Shown here piece by piece: positions 17,362-27,186 of a stretch of 64,000 nt of DNA. Each line of letters opens with the position of its first letter. Within the stretch, counting starts at the first letter, position 1. Below the pieces are notes generated by a model that was given only the letters and a program-made list of their open reading frames with translations, made no database searches and was not told the DNA's origin. A program made the translations under genes and the position numbers. The stretch comes from JBMNCQ01 sp049366715 (GTDB taxonomy: Bacteria > Bacillota > Peptococcia > Peptococcales > BICA1-8), in NCBI GenBank assembly GCA_049366715.1, contig JBMNCQ010000010.1, positions 1 through 64,000 of the forward strand. The letters run 5' to 3'.

Positions 17362-19530
17362 TTAAGCGCTGATCAGCTGTGCATAAAGCCCGTCCAGATC
17401 TTTTAGTTCATTATGGGTACCCCGCTGCACAATTTTACCCCGCTCCATAACGATAATTTCGTCACAATCCCTAATTGTACTCAACCGGTGGGCAACAATC
17501 ACACAGGTACAACCCCGCCGGCGGATATTTTCATCCACCAGCTTTTCCGTATGAACATCAAGGGCACTGGTTGCTTCATCTAAGATTAAAATAGAAGGGT
17601 TGCCTGCCAGGGCCCGGGCGATTTCCAGCCGCTGCCTCTGACCGCCGCTGAAATTCGTGCCGCCTTCACTTACTTTATGCTCATAGCCTTTATCCCTGAC
17701 AGCAATGTCATCATGGATACAAGCATCTTTGGCAGCCCGGATCATATTGAATTCCGAAATGGTGCTGTCCCACATAGTCAGATTTTCTTTAATTGTCCCG
17801 TCAAACATGGTGATATCCTGATCAACTACTGCCATGGAATTAACAATCACACGACGGGGTAGATTTTCTCTTTTGATCCCGTCGAAAAGTATTTCTCCCG
17901 ACCAGGGCCGGTAAATTCCTGTGATCAATCTGGCTATTGTGCTTTTGCCGCTGCCCGATCCGCCCACCAAAGCCACCCGGGAGCCGGGTTTAAGGCTCAG
18001 ATTGAAATTTTCTATTAAGGGCGGGTCCCAAGGGTTATAGCCAAAGGTCAAATCCTTTATTTCGATATACCCCTCCAGCCTTTTATAAGCAATGTCCGTA
18101 TCTTCCCCTGCTGCTTCCCGGCTGATATTTTCATCAATATTATATTTAAATACATCCTCAAGACGGTTAATATCACCTTGTACCTGCTTCATCTTCATAC
18201 CGATTTGCGTGATGCCGTTGACAGGATTCATAAAATTACCCAGCAAACCTTGAAAAGCGATTAAAGAACCTATCGTTAAATTACCGCTGATTATAATCAG
18301 TCCCCCGGCAAACAAAACAATCACATTGGCAAACTCCGCTAAAAAATCCGGCAGATGATACAAAACATGGGTTGTTTTCCCCAGACGCTGCTGGGCATTA
18401 ATCTCTTTGGCGTGATATCCCGACCATTTGGCAAAGAAATCTGATTCTGATCCCGATGCTTTCAAAGTTTCAATAATGTATAATCCGCCTATGGAAAAGC
18501 CCATGACTTTACCTTGGTCCTGCAAAAGCTTTTTATTTAAGGTTTCAATCTTACTGGATGAATAAATCAAATAGGCAATACTCAAAAAAGCCACAAATAA
18601 AGAAATAAAGGCCAGCCAAACATTGTATTGCAGCATGACAATAAAATAAAATCCTAAGGTCAAGAGCCCTATCGCCGTCTCCCCCAGCTCCCGGGACAGA
18701 AAGGCCGCTACCTGATCGTTGCTTTGCATTCTGTTGGAAATATCTCCCGCCGAACGCTGCTGGAAGAACTCCACCGGCAGTCTGAAAATATGCCAGAAAA
18801 ATTTACCCGCATTGCTGAGGGCAATTTTAGTCTCCATTTTTAAAAGATAATGCTGCTGCAGGCCTGTTAAGACTCCTTGCAAAATCACTACCGCCCCCAT
18901 GCTCCACAGTAATGGTTTCAGCCACTCATTTTTCCCGCCCAGCAGAATATCATCAATAAAAATTTTATTAAAGGCCGGGACGATCAAACCCGGAATTACC
19001 ATTAGCAAGCCGATCAAAACTAAATAGGTTACCGCCGTCCCGGAACCGGTCAGCCAGTTCCGCAGTGAAGCCGCAAAGCTGGCTTTCCGGCCGCTGGGCT
19101 GAAATCCGGGACCCGGCACAAAGGTTAAAACTACCCCGGTGAAAGCTAAATCAAACTCCTCTTCGGAAATGACCCTGGGCCCGCTGCCGGGATCATTGAT
19201 ATAAACTTTTCCGCCCCCGAATCCTTCTAAGACAACAAAATGGTTAAAATTCCAATGGATAATAGCCGGTAAAGGCGTGTTTTTCAACTCTTCCGGCTCT
19301 TTGCGGTATCCTTTGGCCGCAAAGCCGTGGCGGCGTGCTGCCTTTAAAATATTACTGGCCTTGACACCGTCACGGGTTACGCCGCAGTCAACCCTTAACT
19401 TCTCCAGGGGCAGGTATTTTTTATAATAGGCAAAAATCATTGCCAGTGAAGCCGCGCCACATTCCACAGCCTCCATTTGCAATATGGACGGGACTTTTTT
19501 TCTATTTTGCTTTTTCTGCAAAGTTATCAC
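17362..19530 (-). CDS. NHLM-type bacteriocin exporter with C39 leader peptidase
   Basis: A 722-residue ABC exporter that cuts the leader and exports the core. Residues 14-150 are a C39 peptidase: the catalytic Cys is in VECGAAS, the His in WNFNHFVVLEG, and the Asp in INDPGSG. Six membrane helices follow (about 165-450), then the ATPase (Walker A GGSGSGKST, signature FSGGQ, Walker B ILILDEATS). The peptidase fits the Gly-Gly ends of all three precursors and possibly of the small protein by the sigma factor. It is encoded between the HlyD gene and the second ABC gene. Confidence 0.93.
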   Translation of the reverse strand: MITLQKKQNRKKVPSILQMEAVECGAASLAMIFAYYKKYLPLEKLRVDCGVTRDGVKASNILKAARRHGFAAKGYRKEPEELKNTPLPAIIHWNFNHFVVLEGFGGGKVYINDPGSGPRVISEEEFDLAFTGVVLTFVPGPGFQPSGRKASFAASLRNWLTGSGTAVTYLVLIGLLMVIPGLIVPAFNKIFIDDILLGGKNEWLKPLLWSMGAVVILQGVLTGLQQHYLLKMETKIALSNAGKFFWHIFRLPVEFFQQRSAGDISNRMQSNDQVAAFLSRELGETAIGLLTLGFYFIVMLQYNVWLAFISLFVAFLSIAYLIYSSSKIETLNKKLLQDQGKVMGFSIGGLYIIETLKASGSESDFFAKWSGYHAKEINAQQRLGKTTHVLYHLPDFLAEFANVIVLFAGGLIIISGNLTIGSLIAFQGLLGNFMNPVNGITQIGMKMKQVQGDINRLEDVFKYNIDENISREAAGEDTDIAYKRLEGYIEIKDLTFGYNPWDPPLIENFNLSLKPGSRVALVGGSGSGKSTIARLITGIYRPWSGEILFDGIKRENLPRRVIVNSMAVVDQDITMFDGTIKENLTMWDSTISEFNMIRAAKDACIHDDIAVRDKGYEHKVSEGGTNFSGGQRQRLEIARALAGNPSILILDEATSALDVHTEKLVDENIRRRGCTCVIVAHRLSTIRDCDEIIVMERGKIVQRGTHNELKDLDGLYAQLISA

Positions 19531-19549
19531 CTCAAAATCTAAAGCGGCC

Positions 19550-20893
19550 TTAAATCGGTAAAAGCCTTTTAATAAAAGGGATCACCATACTGATGGGTCT
19601 TTTTGCGCTGACTTTTACTTCCCCTAAACAGAAGGTACCGCCGTCTATTACAAGAGCCGGCCCGCCTGAGGTCGACCATCTGTACCCGCTGGACGTACCG
19701 CTGTCCCGGACCAGCTTTACTCTAACCTCAATCGGTGCCCCTTCGCCCGATAATTGACGCACCAGCTCACTATTCCCCAGACTCAGGAGCATTCCCTGGG
19801 AGCTGGAGGGATACTCGGAAACGGCGACTACATTACCCAGCATAAACCCATGTTCCTCTTTTTTAACTGTCGTAGGAGAGATATTGGCCTCCATCCCGGG
19901 CATTATTTTTTTGCCTTGATCCACCGGAACATAAACAATAGCTTCCAGAGCGTCCGTCTGCTCCCGTTCCTCGGCAATGGTGCAGACAACCTCGCCTATT
20001 TGGACGATATCACCTTTTTTAACCCGCATTTCCAAGACCCGCCCCGCAGCACTGGCTACAATTTCACTGTTATTGAGCAAATCTCTCTGCATTTTTTGAA
20101 TGGTGTTTTCCAAATCGATGATGGATACCGTAATGGTATCCTTAAGCCATTGTTTTTGCGCATTAAAGCTGGTTTCCGCTTCAATGAGCTGAGACAAAGG
20201 TACTTCACTTAAGTTTTGCATTTTGTTCGTATAGTTTAATTCGCTTATCGTCAACTGGCTCTCGGCATTATTGAATTCTGTCCTGGAAATCGCACCGTTT
20301 TCATAAAGGACCTGGCAGTTTTGGTAGTTTTCCAAATGATCCTCATATTGAATTTTGGCTTGTTCCAACTCATACTCGGCTTGGGATCTTTGGGTATTGT
20401 AATAAGTCCTCTGGGTTTCTAAAGTAGCCTGGGCAACTTCATAATCCTTATAAAGCTCACCAATTTTCCCGTAAATATTGAAGTTAAGTTTACTGTTATT
20501 TAGTTGAAGATTGTCCAGATCTATTCCCCGGGCCGCAGCCAGATCTTCTTTTAATTTGTTAATCTCATCAATAAGATCCGGCTGCTCTATCCTGGCTATG
20601 ACCTGCCCTTTCTCCACATAATCCCCGTCAGTGATGCTTACGTCTGTTATTTGACCGTTGGCGTGGTGGGTAACGCCGGTAATGCCGCCGCTGGAGATGA
20701 TGATCCCGCTCCCCACGGCCTTATCCGGTATGCTTCCGAATATTCCCCAGATCAGGGTAGCTAAAATCAAAATTCCGACAGCCGTTAAGGCCAGCCAGCC
20801 GATAGGGGAGGTTACGATTAAGCGCTGGTCCAGTTCTTCCGGAGAAGATAAGCGGTCCAGGGATATTTTTCTATAAAGCTTATTATCTGCCAT
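19550..20893 (-). CDS. HlyD-family secretion protein of the NHLM exporter
   Basis: A 447-residue adaptor, anchored by one membrane helix (about 32-52), which should join the two ABC subunits to the outer face of the envelope. It has the typical order: a beta half-barrel and lipoyl-like piece (YVEKGQVIARIEQPDLIDEI), a long coiled coil (about 105-270) with many Gln and Asn, the second lipoyl half (KKGDIVQIGEVVCTI), and a beta-barrel C-terminus. The length and the repeated Leu/Glu heptads are usual for NHLM-linked HlyD proteins. It is the first of the three exporter genes in transcription order. Confidence 0.9.
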   Translation of the reverse strand: MADNKLYRKISLDRLSSPEELDQRLIVTSPIGWLALTAVGILILATLIWGIFGSIPDKAVGSGIIISSGGITGVTHHANGQITDVSITDGDYVEKGQVIARIEQPDLIDEINKLKEDLAAARGIDLDNLQLNNSKLNFNIYGKIGELYKDYEVAQATLETQRTYYNTQRSQAEYELEQAKIQYEDHLENYQNCQVLYENGAISRTEFNNAESQLTISELNYTNKMQNLSEVPLSQLIEAETSFNAQKQWLKDTITVSIIDLENTIQKMQRDLLNNSEIVASAAGRVLEMRVKKGDIVQIGEVVCTIAEEREQTDALEAIVYVPVDQGKKIMPGMEANISPTTVKKEEHGFMLGNVVAVSEYPSSSQGMLLSLGNSELVRQLSGEGAPIEVRVKLVRDSGTSSGYRWSTSGGPALVIDGGTFCLGEVKVSAKRPISMVIPFIKRLLPI

Positions 20894-20924
20894 GAACTTA
20901 TTCCTTCCTTATCATTAATTAAGT

Positions 20925-22070
20925 TCAATCCATATACTCAAACACACCATGATTAACTGTTTTCTTATAGATCTTTCTTCCTTCGACTTCCCCGTCTTCA
21001 TTAAAATTCACCTTGCCCAAAATCGTAGGCAGCGGCGCCATATCATGCAAATAATCAGCTAATACCGCCGGCGAAAAACTCTTAGTCTGCCGCATAGCCT
21101 GCACAATGAATTGCAGCGCTTCGTATCCTTGTATTGCCCAGACATCCGGCTCACCGGCGTATTTCTCCTGATATTTCCGGCGGAAAGATTCCAGCTCGGA
21201 ATTATACATATTCGGACTATAAGTAGTAGTAATCACTACTCCCTCGGCATCGCTCCCCAGTTCCTCAATAAAATTGCCGACATCCAGACCATCGGCTGCG
21301 ATAATCCCTGCAGTACCGTCCATTTTCCGCAGCTGCCTGATGAAGTTCGCACCCTCCGGCATATTAAGGGCTAAGAGGACCGCATCAAACTCTAAGGCCT
21401 GCCACTTATCATGGGCTGCTTCGAACTGCTCTGCGGTTGCTAAACCGGATCTGCGGTCAACAACTTTCAGACCCCCGGCCAGGGCCTCTTCCTCAATGGC
21501 ATCGGCCAAATTGATCCCGTAAGAGCTTTCTTCGTAATACACAACAACTTGTTTGTATCCCATACTTTTAGCATAATCGGCAATCTCCCGGGCAATTTTT
21601 TTATCATTGACAATACTTTGAAAAATGTATTGGTATCCCTTTTCCGTTAGGCCCGGGTTGGATACCGTAGGTACCATGGTCAGCATACCTGCTTCCTCAT
21701 AGATATTTGATACCGGTATACAGATATCGGAAAACCAGTGGCCGATCACAGCCAGCATCCGGGAATTTTTGCTAAACTCCTGGGCTATATCAACGGCAGC
21801 TTTGAAATTCCCCTGGTCATCCACGATTTCCAGCTCTACCTTTTTGCCGTTAACTCCTGTTGAGTTGATTTCCTCCAAGGCCAAATCTATCCCGTTTAAA
21901 AAGTTGGTATTATTACGGGCAAATTCCAGAGGCACCGGCACTCCGATCACTACCTGCTCTCCCTGACCGGCATTTTTTTCTCTCTGCAGGGCCAGGTCAC
22001 CGGCAGAGCATCCCGTTAACAACCCCGCTAAAGCCATACATAGCAAAGCGACTTTTATTATTTGTTTCAT
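20925..22070 (-). CDS. Lipoprotein solute-binding protein, Leu/Ile/Val-type
   Basis: A predicted lipoprotein of about 381 residues. ATG 22070 is chosen because GAGG lies about 10 nt upstream and the lipoprotein signal (MKQIIKVALL... ending LLTGC) then begins at the first residue. The rest is the type I periplasmic-binding fold of branched-chain amino acid binding proteins (IGVPVPLEFARNNTNF, then GHWFSDICIPVSNIYEEAG). No matching ABC permease is next to it. Its only close partner is the sensor-MFS fusion gene 47 bp upstream, so it may feed a ligand to that protein. Confidence 0.85.
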   Translation of the reverse strand: MKQIIKVALLCMALAGLLTGCSAGDLALQREKNAGQGEQVVIGVPVPLEFARNNTNFLNGIDLALEEINSTGVNGKKVELEIVDDQGNFKAAVDIAQEFSKNSRMLAVIGHWFSDICIPVSNIYEEAGMLTMVPTVSNPGLTEKGYQYIFQSIVNDKKIAREIADYAKSMGYKQVVVYYEESSYGINLADAIEEEALAGGLKVVDRRSGLATAEQFEAAHDKWQALEFDAVLLALNMPEGANFIRQLRKMDGTAGIIAADGLDVGNFIEELGSDAEGVVITTTYSPNMYNSELESFRRKYQEKYAGEPDVWAIQGYEALQFIVQAMRQTKSFSPAVLADYLHDMAPLPTILGKVNFNEDGEVEGRKIYKKTVNHGVFEYMD

Positions 22071-22117
22071 TGTAAAAGACCTCAATTTCCTTAAATATTT
22101 ACCTGAAAACCGTAATA

Positions 22118-24418
22118 TCAACCGGCCGCCCGGGTATCATCAGCAACGCTCCGGTACTTACCGGAAAAAATAAATATCAATAACAGGATGAATACAGCCA
22201 GGGAAATCAGCCCCACTCCTGTTTGCATTCCCAGGGATAACGCCATGCCGTAAATTATCGGTCCTGCCGTCCGGCTCAAATTAACCATCACGCTAAAATA
22301 AGCGATTCCCTTGTTGATTTCGATATTTCTGATTTCTTCTAAATTCAAAAAATAAGTAGTCTGCAAAGAAACACCAAAGCTTTCAGCAATACCCAGACAA
22401 ATAACCGTTAAAAAAGCTGCCGCAACAGAGCCCCAAACCGTGAAACCCGCTAAGGCCGCTACTACAATCAGGGTAGCAACAGTCAGCCCGGTGACGGGGT
22501 CCAGGTATTTGCCGACAAACCTTGTTAAAACAGGTCCCAGGTAAATGATAAAAATCCCGTTCAAAAGAATACCCCTGCTGATATCGCTCTGGGTAAGCCC
22601 CTGACTTGCTGAAAACAAAGGAAAATAATAATCTAAAAATGCCCCGCTGATAAAAAACGGTATAAATACGCATGTTAAAAAAATTATGGTTTTCCGATCG
22701 GCTCTAAAAGCCCGGCTTCTCCCGGCGCGAATATTCCCCGTTGCTTTCGGTTGAATCTCAAATTCAGTCATCAGTCCCTTGACAAAAATTACTGTCATTA
22801 CTGCTGTGCCCGCTGCTAAACAAAATACTGCGGCATATCCGACCCGGTCGGCCAGCATCCCCCCCATTACCGCCCCGCAGTTTAAGCCTGCTAAAGAACC
22901 TGCCCCAAATTCAGCAATAGCAGCACTTCTTTCCGGCAGAGAAACAGCTAAACTTCTGATGGTCATCAGAATATAGCCCAGGCCTAAGCCGGCTACTGCT
23001 CTGACCATAATAAACAAGACGGCGGAATCACTAAAAGCTGCCAAAAAATTACCCAGCGCCAGAAAAAAGGCACCCCGATAAAATACGGCCCGCCAGCCCT
23101 GCCGGCCAATAGACCGCCCGGCCAGCATTATAGCCGCTACGCCACCCAGCATTTCTGCCGAAAGCGGCAGGCCCAGCACTACATCTTGGGGTAAACCTCC
23201 CAGCGGCCGGTAAATATTTTTCATAACCAAAGGAACAAATGTCAAAGACATACAAGAGCAGATATTAATAAGAAAAGTCAATGATCTGATCAGACCGTGA
23301 CCGGTCCTGACATCAACTCCGCTTTCCTGCCGGGGGGAGACTCCGGTCTGATCTCTCGTCATAATGATTACGGCCAGTAAAGTAAGTTCAATCATAAAAA
23401 AAACGGAAATAATCAGCACAGTTAACATGTCCAAGAGAATTTTAAACATTTGCCGGTCTATATAGGCATTGGATATAACGGCAGTAATTTTCCGGCCTTG
23501 GACAATGCCCAGGTCTGCAATCTGAGGCAAAGTTTCTTCTATGGAATGAAGATACCCCTCAAAACCTTCCAGATTTTGGAGACTAAGCCCCTTGGCATAG
23601 ACGCTTTCAACATTTTTCGCTACGGTATTTTCGATGAAAGTTTTACTGGTATAGGCCATATCAAGATAGGCATTTCTGAACAGAAAATAATTAATCCCGC
23701 TGTATACAAGCTGGGCTGAGCCTAGAATACTAATGAATACAAATAAGACCAGCCTTTTGTTGATTAAATTATCCTTAGTAAAAAACTTGACCTGCATAAA
23801 AACAAGAGCCAGCACCGCTAAAGATATCAAGGCAATGGCGATGAGATAGAGCACCAATTGTTTTGTAAAATAGCTGTCCGGATGTAAAAAAACGTCCCGG
23901 GGAAAAACCATGACCAGGCTGGCAATATGATTGGGAGTATTGTCTTCAATTCTGAGAAACAAATATGCCTTTTCTCCCCAAAAACGATAGCTCAGGCTTT
24001 CATTAACCGTGCCTTCTGCAAAGACTGCTGCCTTTAATAATTCCGGGGGGAGCCGCCTTTCCCGGACAAAACCCTGTAAATCATATAAAATATCACCCTC
24101 AGGTGAAACAATATTTACCTGGGTGACCTCGCTGATCACATCAGTCAATTCCTTTAACGTATCGTTCATCCCATAGTAATTGTCGATAGGTTTACCATAA
24201 AAAAGGGCATACTCAATTTTTCGGACCAACTCATTACCGGCAACGGAATAAGTATTGACTAAAGCCTTATTATAATTATCTGCAAAGGTCAGATAGTTTA
24301 CGAAGCCCGTGAAGGACATAATGATGAGCAAAAGACATAAAGCCATAATTAATATTTTCCGGGGTGCTGTTTTTCCATCTGCCTTAACAGCTTCCTGAGC
24401 CAAGTGCAACATCTCCAT
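22118..24418 (-). CDS. Sensor-MFS fusion protein at the head of the RiPP operon
   Basis: A 766-residue membrane protein. Residues 25-45 and about 190-212 are helices flanking an extracellular domain of about 145 residues, of the PAS/Cache type by layout. A second pair (about 225-250 and 330-355) flanks another outer domain of about 80 residues. From residue 370 on there is a complete 12-helix major facilitator transporter. Such a double-sensor MFS fusion is unusual. It opens the RiPP operon and precedes a lipoprotein binding protein. It may export or import a small molecule under ligand control, or confer self-resistance. The substrate is unknown. Confidence 0.75.
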   Translation of the reverse strand: MEMLHLAQEAVKADGKTAPRKILIMALCLLLIIMSFTGFVNYLTFADNYNKALVNTYSVAGNELVRKIEYALFYGKPIDNYYGMNDTLKELTDVISEVTQVNIVSPEGDILYDLQGFVRERRLPPELLKAAVFAEGTVNESLSYRFWGEKAYLFLRIEDNTPNHIASLVMVFPRDVFLHPDSYFTKQLVLYLIAIALISLAVLALVFMQVKFFTKDNLINKRLVLFVFISILGSAQLVYSGINYFLFRNAYLDMAYTSKTFIENTVAKNVESVYAKGLSLQNLEGFEGYLHSIEETLPQIADLGIVQGRKITAVISNAYIDRQMFKILLDMLTVLIISVFFMIELTLLAVIIMTRDQTGVSPRQESGVDVRTGHGLIRSLTFLINICSCMSLTFVPLVMKNIYRPLGGLPQDVVLGLPLSAEMLGGVAAIMLAGRSIGRQGWRAVFYRGAFFLALGNFLAAFSDSAVLFIMVRAVAGLGLGYILMTIRSLAVSLPERSAAIAEFGAGSLAGLNCGAVMGGMLADRVGYAAVFCLAAGTAVMTVIFVKGLMTEFEIQPKATGNIRAGRSRAFRADRKTIIFLTCVFIPFFISGAFLDYYFPLFSASQGLTQSDISRGILLNGIFIIYLGPVLTRFVGKYLDPVTGLTVATLIVVAALAGFTVWGSVAAAFLTVICLGIAESFGVSLQTTYFLNLEEIRNIEINKGIAYFSVMVNLSRTAGPIIYGMALSLGMQTGVGLISLAVFILLLIFIFSGKYRSVADDTRAAG

Positions 24419-24562
24419 CCCTGTGATTAAGCATTAAATTATTTCTAAGGCAAATATTCGATTTTTTTCGTTTTTTTATTATCTAATATTATAAATTAAT
24501 TGTTTATTTTTATTTCTTAAAAAAGATCAAAGAAATTCTAAAGATTTTATAAAGACATAGCA

Positions 24563-24586
24563 AAGAGGTCCTTTGCAGGACCTCTT
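24563..24586 (-). terminator. Hairpin terminator after the histidine kinase gene
   Basis: A 9-bp perfect stem (AAGAGGTCC / GGACCTCTT) with a 6-nt loop lies about 12 bp after the kinase stop. The T tract is short and interrupted, so some read-through into the RiPP operon is possible. Confidence 0.6.
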
Positions 24587-24597
24587 AGACAAATTAT

Positions 24598-26343
24598 TTA
24601 TTGTATTTTTAAGGTAAAGAAGAACACCGTACCTTGCCCCGGGACACTCTCTGCCCAGATATTCCCCCCATGATACTCTATTATTTCTTTGGCAATAACC
24701 AGACCCAGTCCATTACCACCTGCAAAGATATTCCGGGACTTAGACCCCTTAAAAAACCGTTCAAATATGTACGGCAAATCATCTGCGGAAATACCTTCCC
24801 CATTATCCTCTATTTTAAATCTCACTTCTGTATCCGAGATTTTTTCCCACCCTAAAATTATTGTTCCGCCCGGAGGTGTATAGCGCAGAGCATTGGTAAT
24901 TAAATTGCCGAAGACCTGCCCAATCCTGGCCGAATCAGCCCTTATCAGACAATCACCGCCCGCGGAAGTACCGGCAATTTCCAGCCGGAGGCCTTTATTT
25001 CTGACATCCAGTTCATATTCGGCGAATACTCTGTTCAGCAAATCCCGGACCGGTATCCTTTCTAAGTTAAAATAAATCTGCCTTGCTTCTAACTTAGTCA
25101 GATGAAACAGGTCATCAATTAATTTTTTCAAATCAAGTACTTTATTATAGCTTCTCTGCAGATATTTTTCCTTATCTTTAGGATCGCTTACAATGCCTTC
25201 CCGGATTAATTCCAAGTAGCCGATTATGGAACTGATGGGGGTTCGTAAATCGTGAGAAATATTACTTAAAAGGCGGCTGCGGGATTTTTCCAAGGCAGTT
25301 ACCTTCTCATAAGATTCTTTAAGCTCTTTGGTAAAATATCTGATAATGATCATTAAAACGAAAAATGCTAAAACCACCAGTAAACAGTTTGAACCAAACA
25401 ATTTTTTCTGCGTCAGTAAATCTTTCTGAAGCTCTTTATCGTTATAAATAACTTCAATTACATATGAATTCCACCAGTCAATACTGCCGTTATCCTGATA
25501 AACTACATAAGGAATATATTTATAAGTATTGGTATAACCCTCTGTTTCATGTTTTTCGGTGACAATAACCATCTTATTGCCGGAAACGGCCTCTCTCCCG
25601 ATTAACCTCTTTTTTTCCTGGGTCTCCCGGTCATCAGTTAAATATACCTGCCGTATTTCCCGCATCCGTCCCCCGTCTTTCCCCAACTTATAAATGAAGA
25701 TATGATCCACCGATTGGTATCCTTCCGTTAGACTTTTTGCAACGTTAATTATGTTAAGGTCATCCAAAGCCGGCAAAATCTCACTGGCATTTACACTGAG
25801 TTCTAATAAATACCGGTGATCCGGAGTCGGCATGTAACTAAATTTTTTAATTTCATTTGTATTTGCCGACATATCCAGGCGGTCTACGGCAAACTCCCTG
25901 CCGTTAAGCCTATTTTTCAGCAATTGAGCGAATACATCGAATTGCTGAAAGTCAAGACCTAAATCCTCCGGAACAGTTGATTTTCTGACCACTAAACTGC
26001 TGTCAATGATATAAACATCAAAATTATTGAATTCATGTTTTAGCTCATCTAAATTCCAGGTCAGTACATCCGGATTTTGCAGATATTTGGCCAGCATAAT
26101 TTCCGAATACCGGCGCATCTGTTCATTTATTCTGTTTTCAGCAAATCTAAATGCTATGTCGGAATACTTGGCCGCACTTAAAATACCATTTTCAATCAGT
26201 TCATTTTGTGCATCTTTTTCACTTTTAATAATATTAATCGTATTCTGTAAATTATGATAAGAAAGCATAATGACCATAAATAATACCGCAAAAGCTACTC
26301 CGATAATTTTATTAATAATATTGGATTTACGCACATGCATCAC
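24598..26343 (-). CDS. Membrane sensor histidine kinase
   Basis: A 581-residue two-component sensor. Two membrane helices (about 10-30 and 305-328) flank a large extracellular domain of about 270 residues without a family I recognise. The kinase core follows: HisKA with the phosphoacceptor His in NISHDLRTPISS, then the ATPase with the N box (NLITNALRYTPPGG), G1 (EDNGEGIS) and GNGLGLVIAKEII. The response regulator gene is on the other strand, 137 bp away, so the two genes share a divergent promoter region. The neighbouring RiPP cluster and ABC permeases are possible targets. Confidence 0.92.
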   Translation of the reverse strand: MMHVRKSNIINKIIGVAFAVLFMVIMLSYHNLQNTINIIKSEKDAQNELIENGILSAAKYSDIAFRFAENRINEQMRRYSEIMLAKYLQNPDVLTWNLDELKHEFNNFDVYIIDSSLVVRKSTVPEDLGLDFQQFDVFAQLLKNRLNGREFAVDRLDMSANTNEIKKFSYMPTPDHRYLLELSVNASEILPALDDLNIINVAKSLTEGYQSVDHIFIYKLGKDGGRMREIRQVYLTDDRETQEKKRLIGREAVSGNKMVIVTEKHETEGYTNTYKYIPYVVYQDNGSIDWWNSYVIEVIYNDKELQKDLLTQKKLFGSNCLLVVLAFFVLMIIIRYFTKELKESYEKVTALEKSRSRLLSNISHDLRTPISSIIGYLELIREGIVSDPKDKEKYLQRSYNKVLDLKKLIDDLFHLTKLEARQIYFNLERIPVRDLLNRVFAEYELDVRNKGLRLEIAGTSAGGDCLIRADSARIGQVFGNLITNALRYTPPGGTIILGWEKISDTEVRFKIEDNGEGISADDLPYIFERFFKGSKSRNIFAGGNGLGLVIAKEIIEYHGGNIWAESVPGQGTVFFFTLKIQ

Positions 26344-26480
26344 CCTGTTATTATAGCTACTTGCTATTATAGCAAAAAATATCCCCGTTTTTTGATAAAT
26401 TAATTTATTTAAACAGGATTAAGTTCATATTTCAGCGAATTATGGTATATCAAGTAATTTATTAGCATGAGGTGTTTTGC

Positions 26481-27179
26481 GTGTCCGGTGAAAATATCTT
26501 AATCGTTGACGATGACCAGGATATTCAAGAGATTGTGGCAAGCTATTTAAAAAAAGAGGGCTACCACACTTATCTGGCAGGTGATGGTCACAGCGCTCTA
26601 AATAAAGTTAAAGAAACTCCTGTGGATTTAATATTGCTGGATATTCTGCTGCCGGATATCGACGGCTATGAAGTCTGTCAGGAGATCAAGAAATATAGCC
26701 GGGCACCGGTGATTTTTTTCAGTTGTAAAGATGAGGATACGGATGAGATTCTCGGTCTGCATTTAGGAGCCGACGACTATATAACAAAACCTTTCAGTAT
26801 CGGTGTCTTAGGTGCTAAAATCAAAGCCCACCTGCGGAGAAAAAAATTCTATGAAAATACAGATCATGTTAAAGACATGATTAAATATGAGAATTTGGAA
26901 ATAGATTTATCCGGTTGCCAGGTGAAAGTAAATAATAAACCAATAAATCTTTCCGCCCTGGAATTTAAGATTTTGGCTTTCCTGGCTCAAAACCCGGACC
27001 GGGTGATCAGTAAGAAGGAGCTGTTCGCCAAAATCTGGGGTGCAGTGGTATGCGAAGATACCAGGACCGTACTTGTCCATATCAGTAACCTGCGCAAAAA
27101 AATTGAAGAAGATGCGGCGAATCCCAGATATATTCATAATATTTGGGGACTAGGATATAAATTTACCCTAAAGAAGTAA
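26481..27179 (+). CDS. OmpR-family response regulator
   Basis: A 232-residue DNA-binding partner of the divergent kinase. GTG 26481 is used because GAGGTG lies 6 nt upstream; the GTG three codons earlier sits inside that site. Residues 1-115 are the receiver domain (ILIVDDDQD, phosphorylated Asp in LILLDILLPD, the Lys in DDYITKPF). Residues 130-230 form a winged helix of the OmpR/PhoB type (LEFKILAFLAQNPDRVISK, GLGYKF). Targets are not visible, but the ABC transporter genes downstream on the other strand resemble loads controlled by such pairs. Confidence 0.92.
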   Translation: MSGENILIVDDDQDIQEIVASYLKKEGYHTYLAGDGHSALNKVKETPVDLILLDILLPDIDGYEVCQEIKKYSRAPVIFFSCKDEDTDEILGLHLGADDYITKPFSIGVLGAKIKAHLRRKKFYENTDHVKDMIKYENLEIDLSGCQVKVNNKPINLSALEFKILAFLAQNPDRVISKKELFAKIWGAVVCEDTRTVLVHISNLRKKIEEDAANPRYIHNIWGLGYKFTLKK

Positions 27180-27186
27180 CGGACCG

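Noticed and set aside
24598..27179. Making the two-component system a proven part of the RiPP cluster
   Set aside because: It is next to the cluster, but it lies equally close to the ABC exporter genes and is separated by a hairpin. The link is only positional.
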